From NCBI RefSeq assembly GCF_949628265.1, contig NC_088789.1, forward strand, positions 17,600,886 to 17,664,885: a stretch of DNA of 64,000 bases, in the 5' to 3' direction. Source of the stretch: Cloeon dipterum. Its lineage: Eukaryota; Arthropoda; Insecta; Ephemeroptera; Baetidae. Positions 35,596-48,700 of the stretch are shown one piece after another. Made by a program: the position numbers and the translations under genes. The notes beneath the pieces were generated by a model. The model searched no databases and had not been told where the DNA came from. It was given only the letters and a program-made list of their open reading frames with translations. Positions within the stretch are counted from its first letter, which is position 1; each line of letters starts with the position of its first letter.

Positions 35596-38500
35596 ATGAT
35601 GGCGCTTGAAAAGCGGCCCTTTTCCTACGTCCAAGATGCCAACCCCGAATTTTTGCCATACACGTTCGGCGAGCGGCCCAAGACGTCGGCCGACATCAAC
35701 GAGTTCCAAGCGATGCGGAGCCGGCTGCGGCCGGTCACGCCGTCGCCCAAGCCGTCGCCGCGCAAGATCTGGCATCCGCAGGAGAACTTCATCGGCCCTT
35801 TGGAGAATTACGTGCCTGCCGAGTTCAAGAAGGACAACGACCGGCTCTCGAGGACCGTCAGCCCGTCCGACTTTGTCGTGGCCAGACCGGTCGCGGAGCC
35901 GGTGCCGCGGCCGCGAACCAGGGGCCGCAGCCCCGTGCGGAGGCAGCCGACTGGCACCCTGAATGAGCGACCCACCCTGAGCACTTTGATCAAGGAAAAG
36001 CCCAAGGTGGGCAGCCCCGAAAGGCCCGTGACCCGCGGCAAGAGCTCGGAGCGACCCAAGTCCCGCCGCAGCAGCCCCGAGAAGCCCGCTGGCGACAGCA
36101 TCACGGCCGTCCTGAAGGACGTCAGCCCTGAGAGACCGAGGAAGCGAGCCGTGAGCCCCGTGATCGCCCTACCACACAAGCCCCCCGCCAAACCAACCCC
36201 CGGGAGCCCTGAGGAACGGATCACCACGCGAATGGCCCCCGCGGATCCCCTGGTGTGCAAAACGTGCGGCATGAGTCCCGATCGCAACCTTCGCCGTCCG
36301 GTGACCAGCAGTGGCGTCTCCTTGCACCCGCGGATTCCCTCCCTGTCCCCCGAGCGGCTGCGGACGCCGAGCCCTATTAAATTCGTGATCCCCGTGGGCG
36401 ACAGCCAGGAGCCGTTTCCAGGGCTCACCCTGGAGATCGTGTCGAGGGGAGGCACCCCCGAGAAAGAAGTGGCCAAAACCTTCACCATCTACAGCCCCCG
36501 CAAGGACGAGATCCGCATCACGTCGTCCGACTCGCGCCCCGCCACCCCGCAGCGGCCCAAGAGCTCCAGTCCCACAAAGGTGAAGGGCAAGCCGCCAAAG
36601 CAACCTGGCGACTACCTGGCCGAGAACAGTCCCAGGACGCAGTGGCTCGTCGACCGGCCCTGCAGAAGTCCCAGCCCCGTGACGGTGAAGGTGTCGAACT
36701 CGCGAAGCTCCAGCCCTATGAAAAGCATCAATGCATATATGAAGCCACCATCCAGAGGACCTAGTCCCGCAGGGTGAGCGCTTGATAAATAAGATATTTC
36801 AACCAGCTCTTGGCAAGGGTCTTCATATTTCGATTAAATTTGCTGGATGTGTTGCCCTAGTGGACCAAAAAATGCCTATTTTACAGGAGTTGAAGTTTAC
36901 GATTTTTGCGTGATTTTTAAAAAAAGTCAAAATTTTTATTTTTCATCTGCTATACACTTTAATGAGTTTTGGCCATAATAAATTCAAATCTAAACTCATT
37001 TCGATGCATCTTGCACAATTTTTTTGTTTCATACATTTTAATCTTATGAAAGTTCAAAGAGCGCCGAAAACGTTAAGTGATGGTGGAAAATATTTTTGCT
37101 TGCTGGGAAAGTATTTGTTTTTGTTCCAGCACAATATTATAAATAAACCATTTCTCCTTGCAGTCGCGGCGGTCGCAGTCCTGCTCCTTTTGACTTTTCC
37201 CTTGAAAGACTGTCGACGGCACCTGCAAAAAGACCGCCGAGTCGCGCCTGCTGCGTGAAACCTACCGCCAAGTCAAGTGCGATGGCCAAGGAAAACAAGA
37301 AAAAAGCTGTGAAATTAGTGGATGCGCAGCCCGAGTTCGTTTACCACAATCCGTCAATGCCCATCATAAAACAAGGCCCAGGTTTGTGCTTTACAATTTC
37401 TTTTGATTCGAATTAACATTTTCCGTGCTTATCTGTCGTTCAGATCTCCCGCCGCCTCACACAAAATTGCGGCCAGAGCCACCTGAAATCAGGCCACGGT
37501 CGCGCAGCAAGAGCTCTGCTTCTTTCGTCGTCATGCGGGAGCAAACCATCGATTTACCCGAGCGGCTGCAAAGCCCGAAGCGGGAGCAGGCCAGCAAAAA
37601 GGGGAAAAACGAGCCGCAGCATCCGGACATGGTCAAAGCGGCCATCGAGGCAGAGAAGGCCCTTGAAAAGTCGCTCGCCGGCAAATCCAAAGGTGACGTG
37701 GCCGCCGCGGCCGCGGCCCAGATCGAGGCGGCCACCGCGGCGGCTAATGCAGCGGCCAATGCGGCCAAAAGGTTCGGCTCGAGAAAGGGCACGCCGACCA
37801 AGGGAGCAGCGGCTGAAGCGGCGGCAGCAGGCGTATCAGGCAGCACGACTAGCCTGAGGAGTGCGGCCGGGAGCGTGACTAACCTGAAGGGCAGCCTATT
37901 TAACCTGAAGGGCAGTATGTCCAACCTGAAGGGTAGCTCGAGCAACCTGAAGGAAAGCATGACCAACCTGAGGGGTAGCACGACGAATCTGAAGCAGGGC
38001 AGCTCGGCCAACCTGAAGGGGGTGGCCGGAAGCATCAGCAACCTGAAGAAGATGTCGGGCAGCACGATGAGCGTGAGGAAGGCCACAATGGGCAGCACCA
38101 CAAGCATCCCCTCGGAGGTGGCCGCCAGTCCCAAGTCGGCAGGGGGCAAGAGCATGAAGACCATGAAGATGATCGCCAACGCAAACGCCAGCACCACGTC
38201 CATCCGCAGCCACTTGTCCAAATCGGTCGCTTTCGAGAGACCCAGTGGTGGCAGTGCTACAGGTACGTGTCCTGTTTCTGCTCAGGACCACAATATTTTG
38301 AGGACAGAAAATATCCTCACCTATTCAATCGAATTCATAAATTTATTTGAAAGTGTAAAAATGGTTTTACAGCTAAAAACATAATAATATAAAAAACAAA
38401 CATTAAAATTATTAATTTAAAAAAATGGTTAATTTAAAAAATTCAATTAATTGAGTTAAGCATTGATGGCGTACGTATATACTCAAAAATACAATGTAAG

Positions 38501-41500
38501 ACGTCTCACAAAAATTTTAAACAAAAAGTAATTAAAATATTTTCACAATCTGTATTTACGGACTTGATTTAAAAAAATCTCCTCTTCAGGTGTAGAAGGT
38601 GGTGAGTCAGGTCGGGCCCCGAGCAGGTCGAGCTCCAAAGGTGGTGCAGAAGGCACTCCGAGCAAACACAGCGAGGCGCCGTCCAAGAGTGTCAGCGGAT
38701 CGAGGGAGACGCTTCGAGACGGAGGACACAAATTGGGGAGCGCGAGTACGAGCCGTAGCTTCAACAAAGTCATCCACAACGTCAAAGGCGAGGTGCAGCA
38801 GTCGCAGAAGAACATTTTCAACGCGGTCAACACGGCGGTCAACATGCAGCAGGAGAAAGTGTCCATCACCAGCGCCGATAGAGCTGCGATTTTGCACGAT
38901 GAGCACGCCGCCGGCGAAAAAGATGATTTGCCTGGTAATTTTAAGAAGTTCAACATTAGTTCAATAAAGAACAACTATGTGGACCTTAAGGGAAAATAAT
39001 ATTAATCAAAATATAAAACAATCAATATAATTTTGTATTGTAGTTTTTGTGCTTATGTCCAGGACACGTTCATAGATCCGGCAGAGATCTGAGGATATTG
39101 ATGAATAATTTTTAATGAAACTGTTCCCTATTTTATCAAAATCACCATTGAGAAAATCCTGACTTTTCCAAATTTGCGGGAAAATGAGCTCACCTATAAC
39201 ACTGCCGTGCGGATTAAATGTGGTCATCATTTTTAAAAACCACACATCGCTAGACTAGTCTCAACCTCCCCTAGATAGCAGAAGTAGTTTAAGGGTGTCA
39301 TCCCTTCAATCCTCTTTTTGCACCTTAAAAGACGTAAAAATATTGAAAATTTTCATTGTTTGCCCCTCACTTCAAAACGAAGATGTGAAATTAATGGAGA
39401 GGAAAAATCCACTGCAATTTGTTAAAGGCTTAATTGTTATTTGAAAAAAGGGGTTGAAAAAGCACAAAAGAAGTAAATTTGTTTAATGCCACCATTCCTT
39501 ATTAAAATACATTTTTAATGTTTTCGTACATTTTTATTTAAATTTTACATCTTATAATTCGTTTTTTACTTTGTTTCTACTATTTAAAGGTACTACTTAA
39601 TATTTAATTTACCAGTTTCCTCAACGTATTCTTCTATTTTTAGAACTACCATACGATGCCAAAACTCGACGCCACTCAAAACGCTTCTCCGCCTTGGGAA
39701 GAATCGCTCAAATGGGCGCAAGATTCCACCGGAATAGCAAGAGCGATTCCTCGTCAAGCGAAAAAACAGTCTCACGCTCCTCTTCTAAAACATCTTTGAA
39801 CGAAAAGCAAGGACATTTGGTATGGTTTCTATTAGTTAATTAATTAAACTCGCGAGAGTAAAACGTTGTTACAGAGCAAAACAAACAGCCAATCTTCTCT
39901 GGGAAAACTTCGATCTGCATCCGGCATCCTAGGCTCCATCGCCTCTTTGGTCAGTACCAAGAGCGGAAAAGATTCTGAAAACGAGGGGAACAGTCCTGCC
40001 GCGGTGAAAAAGAGCGGAAGGATGTCCGCGAGTAGGGCGGTTAGAGCAATGTCCGCAGTCAAAAATATTGGCAGATCGCAGTCTAGGGCTTCAATGAACA
40101 AAACGGTGAGAACATTATTTAAAAAGTATTTATTGTTTATTCTTCCTAACTGCATTCAAAATTATTAAAAATGATTAACAATGCTAGCTAAAAACTGCAA
40201 AAACGATTGAAAACTGTAAGGTAATCTCATGCAGCACTAAGCCATCAATAAAATTCAGCCGGAAAGATATTTTTTCCATGAATTTGACCCCTTTTAAAGT
40301 CTATTTTTTATTTTACCTAACAGCGGATGTTTAGTGTTTTAATCTAAACCCAATAAATACAATTTATTTTCGACTCATTGCAATTTTAAAAGCAATATAG
40401 GCAACCTGTGCATCTTATGCGTCATGCAGGTTGCCTACCAAAATTTATTTTCTTATTTTATATTATTTGATTTTTTCTGTTAACTGTTCTTTTTTCAGCA
40501 AACTGAAGGGAGTGACGGAGAAAGCGGGGGAGAGTCGAAAAGAGGAAGCAAATGGAACGTTCGATCTCGAGATGAAGAGATCATGACCGTGGACTCCCGT
40601 TCGTCTTCAATGGCTTCCGTGGCTCCGACGCCTCCAACTAAAAGAAGCCAGTCGAGATTGGGCTCGGCAGCCAAAGCAATAAAGAATGTAAGTGTGAATT
40701 CATATTTAATTTTTTATGGAGATAATATTTTAGGTTAATTTTTGACTTTTCTATTAATGGGCTAATATTGTAATTTTGTTCAAATTATTTTGATATTTTA
40801 AAGATAACTATTTTTTATAGATATTTAATTGTAAGATACAACTGTGCTATAAAAAGCTTGGTTTAGGAGATTTTTGGAAATTTCCGATCGTTTTCAAAGT
40901 AGCACTGCATGGAGTTTCATTTTAGTATGTGCGAATCAATTCCTTTTAAGGATCAAATAAGGTAAGACTGTTGAATCATTCAATCGAAATTCAACACCAC
41001 ATGCTGCACATCGTTGGAAACCGTAACTTTGGTGAGAAGAGAGAACCACTCCCTTTTCTTATTGGTCCGCTAGCGTTCTTTTGCTGGTTTCAGAACAAAA
41101 AACCACCAGAGCAAGGGTTTTAACGTTTCAGCTGATTTTCAGCACGTTTTTACGAATGTTTCATCGATTAATTGAATGTCAAACCTAATTCGACCTTCAG
41201 GAATCGATTGCAATCGTCAAAAATGAAACTCTATTGCTACTTTAGGATTCATGGCTGACAAATCGAAGCAGTTTTCCCAGAACCCTAAATTCTGAGGAAG
41301 TGAAAAATATTTCATTCTCAAACTTTATTTTTAATTTGAAATAACCACTCCTTTTAAAGATAAAAAATGTTTAGAAATTTATCAATTAAATTGAAAAAGT
41401 TTAAAACTAACACAAGTTGGATTCAATTTCAATTAAAAATGATTTTATCCCGTTCTAAATTAATTTTAAGGTTATGTGATCAAGAACAAAATATTTTAAA

Positions 41501-41921
41501 TTTTGCCCAGATCGTTCGGATGGGCAGTCGGCGGCAGTCGCTGGCCTCTGAGTCGAACACCCCTGAGTCGAGCATCCCTTCCACCCCTAAGACACCGAGG
41601 ACCCCTGCCAGCCTGAAGAAATTCGGTGCGAAAGCGGGGAAAATTGCCGTGTTTGGCAAGCGATACCGCAAGGGCAGGGAGGAGGAGGAGGCCGAGGGGG
41701 CGGCCAACCCTGCGGCCGCCCCAGCCGATATGGAGGTGGTCAACGAGGTGGAGAGCAAGAACAGCAGCAAGAGGGGCTCCCAGGTCACACTGAGCTCCAA
41801 GGCTTCCAAAAAGGGCTCCAAGATGGGCTCCATGTTTTCCAAGGGTAACGAGACGCTTGGCGAGGAGTTGATCGCAAGGCTTGACTCCATCAGCGGAAGG
41901 TTCGTTTCCAAAGCCCATTAA
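35596..41921 (+). CDS. Ser/Pro-rich basic protein with heptad NLKGSxx repeat, family not recognised
   Basis: Eight exons: 35596-36773, 37164-37381, 37444-38262, 38590-38934, 39644-39819, 39875-40105, 40499-40687 and 41511-41921 (stop 41919-41921), phases consistent, about 1188 residues. I do not recognise the family. The first 390 residues hold many SP-containing basic repeats (GSPERP, SSPEKP, VSPERP, SRSPSPV) and one CKTC pair. Exon 3 has an Ala-rich stretch with a helical look (AAAAAAQIEAATAAANAAAN), then eight NLK/NLR units, mostly seven residues apart. The C-terminal third is repeated Ser/Lys/Arg-rich peptide (e.g. GSRRQSLASES, SKASKKGSKMGSMFSKG). It has no signal peptide, membrane segment or catalytic motif. 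The composition resembles phosphorylated cytoskeleton-binding proteins, but that is only a resemblance. The start is MMALEKRP, the first Met in a long open frame. Poly(A) AATAAA follows at 41964. Confidence 0.8.
36805..36925 (+). repeat. R4 family repeat in intron 1 of the Ser/Pro-rich gene
   Basis: AAATTTGCTGGATGTGTTGCCCTAGT and the following CCTATTTTACAGG-like words resemble 11450-11560 and 17060-17180 (AAATTTC(T/A)GGAGGGGTTGTCCTAG and on), and more weakly 34670-34745. Short, diverged and of unknown class. Confidence 0.35.
37850..38056 (+). repeat. 21-base tandem repeat coding the NLKGSxx heptads
   Basis: Units such as AACCTGAAGGGCAG recur about every 21 bases in frame, giving NLKGSLF, NLKGSMS, NLKGSSS, NLKESMT, NLRGSTT and later looser units. 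The period is a multiple of three, so length changes would keep the frame. Confidence 0.85.
39055..39310 (+). repeat. R3 family repeat in an intron of the Ser/Pro-rich gene
   Basis: Shares GGCAGAG(A/-)TCT.AGGAT.TTGATG, (A/T)TTGAGAAAA(A/T)CC(T/C)GACTTT(T/C)CCA and CTCGTCTC/TAGTCTCAACCTCC-type words with 46440-46690. Its 3' half also matches 5335-5485 and 28375-28500. Non-coding. Confidence 0.5.
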
Positions 41922-44900
41922 ATATGATTTTGGTGCAGAATGAGGTCAAGACCGCCTTCATTGAATAAAATGATTCACTCCATTTCAAATGGACAAAATA
42001 AAAAAAGAGGCTCAAAAATCGACATTCCGCAAAATGAAATCATTTTTAAGTGCTGAATTGAAAAATTGGTTCATCTAGTGAATTAAAATCATAACTATTG
42101 CATTTTGCCAAGAATCTCATAAGAAATGGGGCATATTAATTTTTATCTTCCGTCACGCGAGTTCTTAAAGTTCCGTTTCTTTTCACCGAGTGGCAGCACG
42201 GACTTCAGAAAGATTTTCTTATCTTGAGCCCTGAATACGTTCCGTCACACCAAGTTTCTAGAAATCCGCAATTAAATATGCTCGCACCTTGTAAACAATT
42301 CCCTCCGCAAAAACCGGAATTGATTGCAGCAAATGTGTGTTCTAATTTTAATTGGCAATTCGCCTGCAATCTTGGCATCGCGTGCCACTCGTGCATTGGC
42401 GGTCAGCACGCACAGCCACAGACGAGCGCATTATCTCGTGAGTTGATTGAAAGAGAGTTTTCCATTCACAGCTCAGCGCTTCATCCCGACCAAATTGGCT
42501 CATAATGGAGTTCTTTTCTGATGATCTCCACACTTTACATTTTTTCCATCTTGGTGATTTTAAAATCTTTAATTCTTAATTGGTCAAGGAAAAATTGCAT
42601 AACAACCCGCGTGAATGGGTAAAATTAGATTATAAACATCATTTCAGCACAAAATTCCCTTCTTGGGTGAGAAAACAGAGGTAGGCAAGCACATTCTGCT
42701 CGGAAAGAGAAATTTTATAAGCTGCTGCTAAGGAGACAAAAACAGCGTCAATCGATAGGGGGTGTGATTGAGCCAAGCTCGCCCCTTAGAAAATATTCGT
42801 GGTCAGTCTGTGTGCACACTTGCCAGCGAACGGTGGGTATTTCGATAGCCAGGTTTGCTGACGAGACTTGGTATTAGCCGAAATAGCTAAACAAACCAGT
42901 GCTCCAATTGATTCTGTGATTATTCTCCTTGCACAATTTTTAATTTCCTCCTCCTGACTGTAAAAACAAATGGTAAATTTCCATTTCCATCTTGATTCAC
43001 TTAAAAAATACGTTTAGAAATTCTAGACGGTTAAAATAACAAAACAAATGGTTTTTGGCTTCATTGACAAGGAACCCCCGAGGTCTTTCCAACCTGATAA
43101 AGATGCATCAAACGCGTACATTTATTTGATGTAAACATGAAATAATAGCCAAATTTTCCTAATTTTTTAGTTACGGACTAGACTATTCAAAAATCAATTT
43201 ATAAAGCCAATTTTTGTTCAATCACGGTGATATTTGGTACATAGATTCTTCTTGACTAGACAAATCGGTTGGTGGGTCTTTCTTACTCTCTGAAAACCCA
43301 CTTAATATTTACATTGAGGCCATTTTGTGCCAATAAAACGTTATACAAATTAATTAAATAACAAAACTATAAACAATAATGTATTCTGAAAGCTTATAAA
43401 ATGAGCTATGTTGTAGTCACATATTTTTTTAATATTACAAATATTTTAGACATTAAATATAAAACGAATGTTAAATTTTTCTTAAAAAAATTGATTATAA
43501 ATGAAAATTTTAAATTTTCATCAGTTGTGGTAAAATATTATGTACTTTTGAAACTCTTAAAAAGTTACTACTATAAGCAGCTATTTGTTTTGTTTGGAAA
43601 TACATCAATACGTTGGTGAGTGTCCAGCTGTAAATCAATTCATCTCGCCAGTGAGATTGTGAAAGACAAATTTCACAATGATGGAACAAAAATTGTGCAT
43701 TTTTCAAAAAAATGATCATGGAGTTGGACAAACTGAATATATTTTTGATGCATCCTGTGTATCCGATGCGTCGTGCAGGTTGCATATCGATTTTCACTTT
43801 GAACCTTTGACCGCCAAACAAAGTCAATAAACTCACATAAAATGTGATAAGATTCGAAATCAGCCAAAAAACAAAGTTGACAAAGAGACCGACGGATTCA
43901 TGCAAAAATATTCTGAAACTGATTTGCATATAACGAGTCTGCGAGGCTTGCGGCGTGTGTTTATTTACGGAGGAGGGAGGCGAACTTTTGTTTTGAATAT
44001 CTCGCTGGCATAGGTGAATTTTATTTATCCGGCGGCGAGCGAGAGCTAGGGCTTGCTGACCGCCTTAACTACCACGTTTGACCCACTGAGATACAAGTAG
44101 AGATACGCCTGCTCATACGGGGCAAAGTTGCTTATTCGCACCACACACTCACGCTTTCTCCGCTCGATTCCGCTGTTCCAATCTCCACCCGACTGCAATA
44201 CCGCTCCGATTTTTGCCCGGAATGCTCTCCACTATAACGTAAGTTCAGGCGTTTCCTGTTCGAAATTCGATTATATTTTCCGATTTTTTTTTATAAAAAA
44301 TTTTCAAAAGGAGAAATACTGCCATTCAGAAAAGGATTTTTTACACTGTTATGTTCCTGTTGTGAAGAATTAACATAATATACAATATCCAAATTAATTT
44401 TTATGTTTATCCATTTTAGGAAAATTAACATTTATTGAAATTTTTTATTCTGTAGTGTTAATTCTATTTGACAGGTTTGAAAACGAAACATTTCTGAAAA
44501 AATATCGAGCGCCAGTAGTTTATGAAATATTTAATTTTATCCTGTTTAATATTGATTTTAAAAGTTGAGTTGAGATGCAAAATATGGAATATTTACGAAA
44601 AATTAGGGAAAAATATAAATGTTTTGGTGAAATGACCACAATAGCTGATTTTGACTCGGATTTGAAAACCACGATTCGTGCTGACAATCAAACGTATTAC
44701 AAACACAAAACATATACCAGAAAAATTGTTAAACAGAAACTAAACGTGCAACCCAAGCGTGGATTTAAAAACCAAACCCGTCTAAATTTGCTAAAAAAAT
44801 CGTCCTGAAATATAAAACTTTTTCATGATATGTAATATTTTTTACAAATCAAGTAATTGGTCATTCGCAATATTTATTTCTTTCTCGTCCCATTTTCTGG

Positions 44901-45766
44901 TAATGTTTTTAATTATAATCGTAATTTTACGTATGACACGTTCCTTTATTTCATTCAATTTACATTATTTGATTAAAATTGTTAATTTAATTTCATGTAT
45001 TTTAAATTTAAATCAAAATGAATTACATTCATGCAATGATGTAGGCTCTGATTGTTTATAATATTATAATTGTTCTCGTTCAGTCTGAAATGAAGACGCC
45101 AACCGGTACTTTATATTATCAAATACAAAATAAAATATGAAATCAGAATTAAAGTTGGACGTATTAAAAAAACTTTAATTTTTGACTCACGTGAAGGGCG
45201 AGTGCGCACCTATTAATATAACAATTCCCACTAATTCGCGGTTTTCGAGCTATTTACATTATTATTTTGTTTCATAAAAATCAGATTGGTATTGACGAAT
45301 CAAAATAGTTTGGCAGTACATTTCAGCGGCTTTGCAAGTGATAGAGGGAAAATCTTGGCAAACTCGGAAAGCTGATTGAGTTTGTAAGTTTGTCAAATCT
45401 GTCCAAAAATTTGAATTTTTCCTATTATCTAGTAGTTTTTAAGAACCATCAAATTTTCTCTTTTGTAATTTTTTTCATTTTCACCACGTTGAAATAAATT
45501 TCCCACTCAGAAGAGTCAGAAATCAGTAAAGCCGGACACTTTCGACGATCACTGTTTTATAATGGTCTGCAGCTAATAATGCAGTTGTTATAAATTTTGT
45601 TTTGGATATAAAGTACTGCTGTTCCGAGGCCTGCGGTTCCGTAACAGCTGCTGTAAAGATTTGATTTTACCTCATAGATTTTTTCACAACCATTTTATAA
45701 TTAATTTTCCACGCAGTTTTACTTAAGTTTAAAGATATTTGCAATTTAACTGCCTGTGTGTTTCAG
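41922..45766. other. Intergenic DNA and 5' region of the STUM gene
   Basis: AATAAA at 41964-41969 ends the upstream gene. A polypyrimidine/AG acceptor ends at 45766 just before the STUM start codon, so at least one 5' UTR exon lies upstream, perhaps in the GC-richer stretch near 43970-44240. Open frames of up to 139 residues (43510-43929, minus) show no motif or splice support. Confidence 0.45.
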
Positions 45767-45770
45767 CGAG

Positions 45771-48700
45771 ATGGACGAGAGCATGAGCAGCGGAATGGCG
45801 AAGAGCTGCTGCGGCTTCCGAGGCGCGTGGGCCTACAGGCTGGCGGCGCGGAGGTGGCCGTGCTGCGGCTGCTGCCTGCGGACGCCGGCGCCGCCCAAGG
45901 AGAAGGAAAGCAAGTGGGCCGACTCACGGGGCTCCTCGGACCCCGAGATGCAGCCGACCGAGGAAACGCCGCAGAAAATGCGGCTGATCGACAAGCTCAA
46001 GTCGGGCATCTGCTGCCGCAGGAAAAAGCAGCAACCAATGGCGCCTCCGGTGGCGCCGAGAGAGCCGCCAAAACGCACCCTGGGCCAGAGGTATGGTTGC
46101 CGTTGCTTGCTCTCTCGCTCATTCATTCACTGATCTGGATCTTCGTGCAATTTCAGCTTGATTTTTGGACTCCATGATCTTATATTAGAAGAAATTGAAA
46201 ATTACCCCGATTAAATTTAAAGCAAAACGAAAGTAATTGCCTCTTGGTAAATCTTGGTAACTTTATTTACGCAGCCACCTAAACACAAGACTTGGGAATT
46301 TGAGCTGATTAATTATTTACCATTAATTTCATACATGGAAACGAACTATAATACGTGATTTGTTGATCTAAAATACTTAACCCTCAATAATTTTTTTTGT
46401 TTCTAACGGATTTTAAATACACAAAATGCCAAAAATATAATGTAGCCAAAGTTCTAGCAGAGGTCTAAGGATCTTGATGTTTTTCCTTTTCATTGAAGCT
46501 AACAAGCCCTATTAGACAAATATCGCAATTGAGAAAAACCCGACTTTCCCACATTTGTGGGTTTTACGGGCACTTGACATATAAGCTTTCTCCAAATCAG
46601 TTTAAATTGATTGAAGAATAGAAATTTGGACACCGTTAAACTCGTCTCGTCAAGTGGAACAACTTTCCTGCTGCCCTCCAAGTGGTATATCAATGACAAA
46701 GTTACTAATATCAAATTTTAAAATGTAAAATTTGAAATTTTTAATTTTGATGCTAGCAGGAGTGTTGTTCCACTTGAAAAGACAATTTCAATGGTGCCAG
46801 AATTTGAAACTAAAACCAATTTGAACCAATTTTGAGAAAACTTCAATTTTTAAAGGGTTTAAAATGTTCAAAATTAAAAAAATTAAAGAAAAAAGCAGAA
46901 TAATTATCTTCATTGATTTTTTTAAACAATAATAGTAAACCCTGTTGCCTGAAAAAGCCCTGGCTAAAATCCCCAAGTCTTTTAAACACTGAAATAACTA
47001 AAGGAGAACTATTAAAACCAAAGTTTAAAAAATGCGTCACACATAAAAACAAAGTGCATCTTACTGTAAACCGAGACTGAGCGTATAACGCAGCAGAATA
47101 TTAACAAAGCATGCTTTAATAGGGTGAAAAGGGTCTTCGCTTGTGCGGCGATGCGAGCGTGCTGCTCGAAAATGTCTTGCTCAAAGCTGTCGTGCCGCGG
47201 CTGCTGCTCCAAGCTCAACTGCTGCTCCAAATTGTCGTGTGCGTGCTGCTGCCCTTGCTTCGCCGCCTGCTGCTGCAGAAAGTGCCGCAAGGGTAGCGCC
47301 GTCGGCGACGCCACCCCCAACCCCCTAGACAGCAAGCGGCCCTCCCTGCAGAGCAAACGCAAAAGCAGGTCCACCATCAACAACGAGGTGCTCGTCACTT
47401 CTATCCTCTGTTTCCATCGACTTGGGACTTTTAGTTCCGGTTTTAGAGGAAAATTACCCCTCTCAAGAAAGGGAGAAGCATATTCTATTTGTTGATCTTA
47501 TTTGTTTGTCTTTGACTGAATTTTGACGGAAATTTTCTTTGTATCCATTTTTAAAAATATGATTATAAATTCTGGAGTAGCGTGAATGGAAATATAATAT
47601 ATATACTTTCTCAATTTGTCAAAAAAGTGAAAATTATTTGAATAGTTCAAAGGACATGTATGAAAAAATATATATTTTTTATTTCAAGGTAAAATGTCCT
47701 GAAAATCAGAGTGCCGTTGGAATTTTTGGAATCTACCTCCGGGTTAGCCATCAAGCTCTGGACAAAGAGAGCACCCATTTTTTACCAGCATCACTGCTCA
47801 GGGTTGCGTCAATTGTTTAAGTGTTTGTTAGATTATCTTTTACTGTCTTATGCTTTTTAAACCGAACAACCAGCAAGGAACGCGTCCCGAACATCAGTGG
47901 CCACAACACTGATGACGCTGCACTCATTTTCCAACGCTTGACGACCTCACGCGGCGGCCGATTCCAACAATTCTAACGCCAATATTCTGAATTCTTAGCT
48001 TCACATCTAAATTTTTTAGATATCCAAATCCATTCGTCATTAATCATTTCATGTTTTTCTCTAATAACAGCAGGTCAAAATAATTTTTTTTTTTAAATAA
48101 ATGTTGATGTCCAAAATATTATTACATTATGGAGAGATTTTGCTGTTTTAGTGAGCAAGTCACTGAAACTCATTGCCATGATATTAACAAACATTGCTAC
48201 TCACCACTCTACAGCCTTAAATGACTATTATTATACAATATTTATTTTCATGGGATTATTTCTATGGGTAAAAATTAAAATCAGTTTGTTTTGCTAATTC
48301 AATGATTTTCTCAGGAATCTCTCAGGTTTTGGCTATCACTTTATTTATTTCATCTGTAGACTTTTAACATTAAAAATATTCTGCCACAAGAGAAGAAACC
48401 AGTAATAGGAATAGATGATAGTTTAAAATTCTCCATAAAAGCTGCTCTAAATTATTTTGTATATTTATTCTTCCTCAACAAAAGGCAAACACAATCATTA
48501 AAAATATATTTAAACATTTGCAGCAATATTTTTAATACCTCTATTACCTGAAATTTGTCAATCTTTTTAATTTTCTATTAGTCTTCTCGCATGATAATTT
48601 GCTGAAATTTCCAAGTCGATGCCATTCTTTCCCACCTTTCTAACAGTATATTTAATCTAAAAATATTTCTTGTATCAGCCAATCGTACGAAAGTTGGACG

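Noticed and set aside
37457-38221. 254-residue minus-strand open frame
   Set aside because: A shadow of the NLK/Ala-rich exon on the + strand; its Leu/Ala repeats mirror that tandem repeat.
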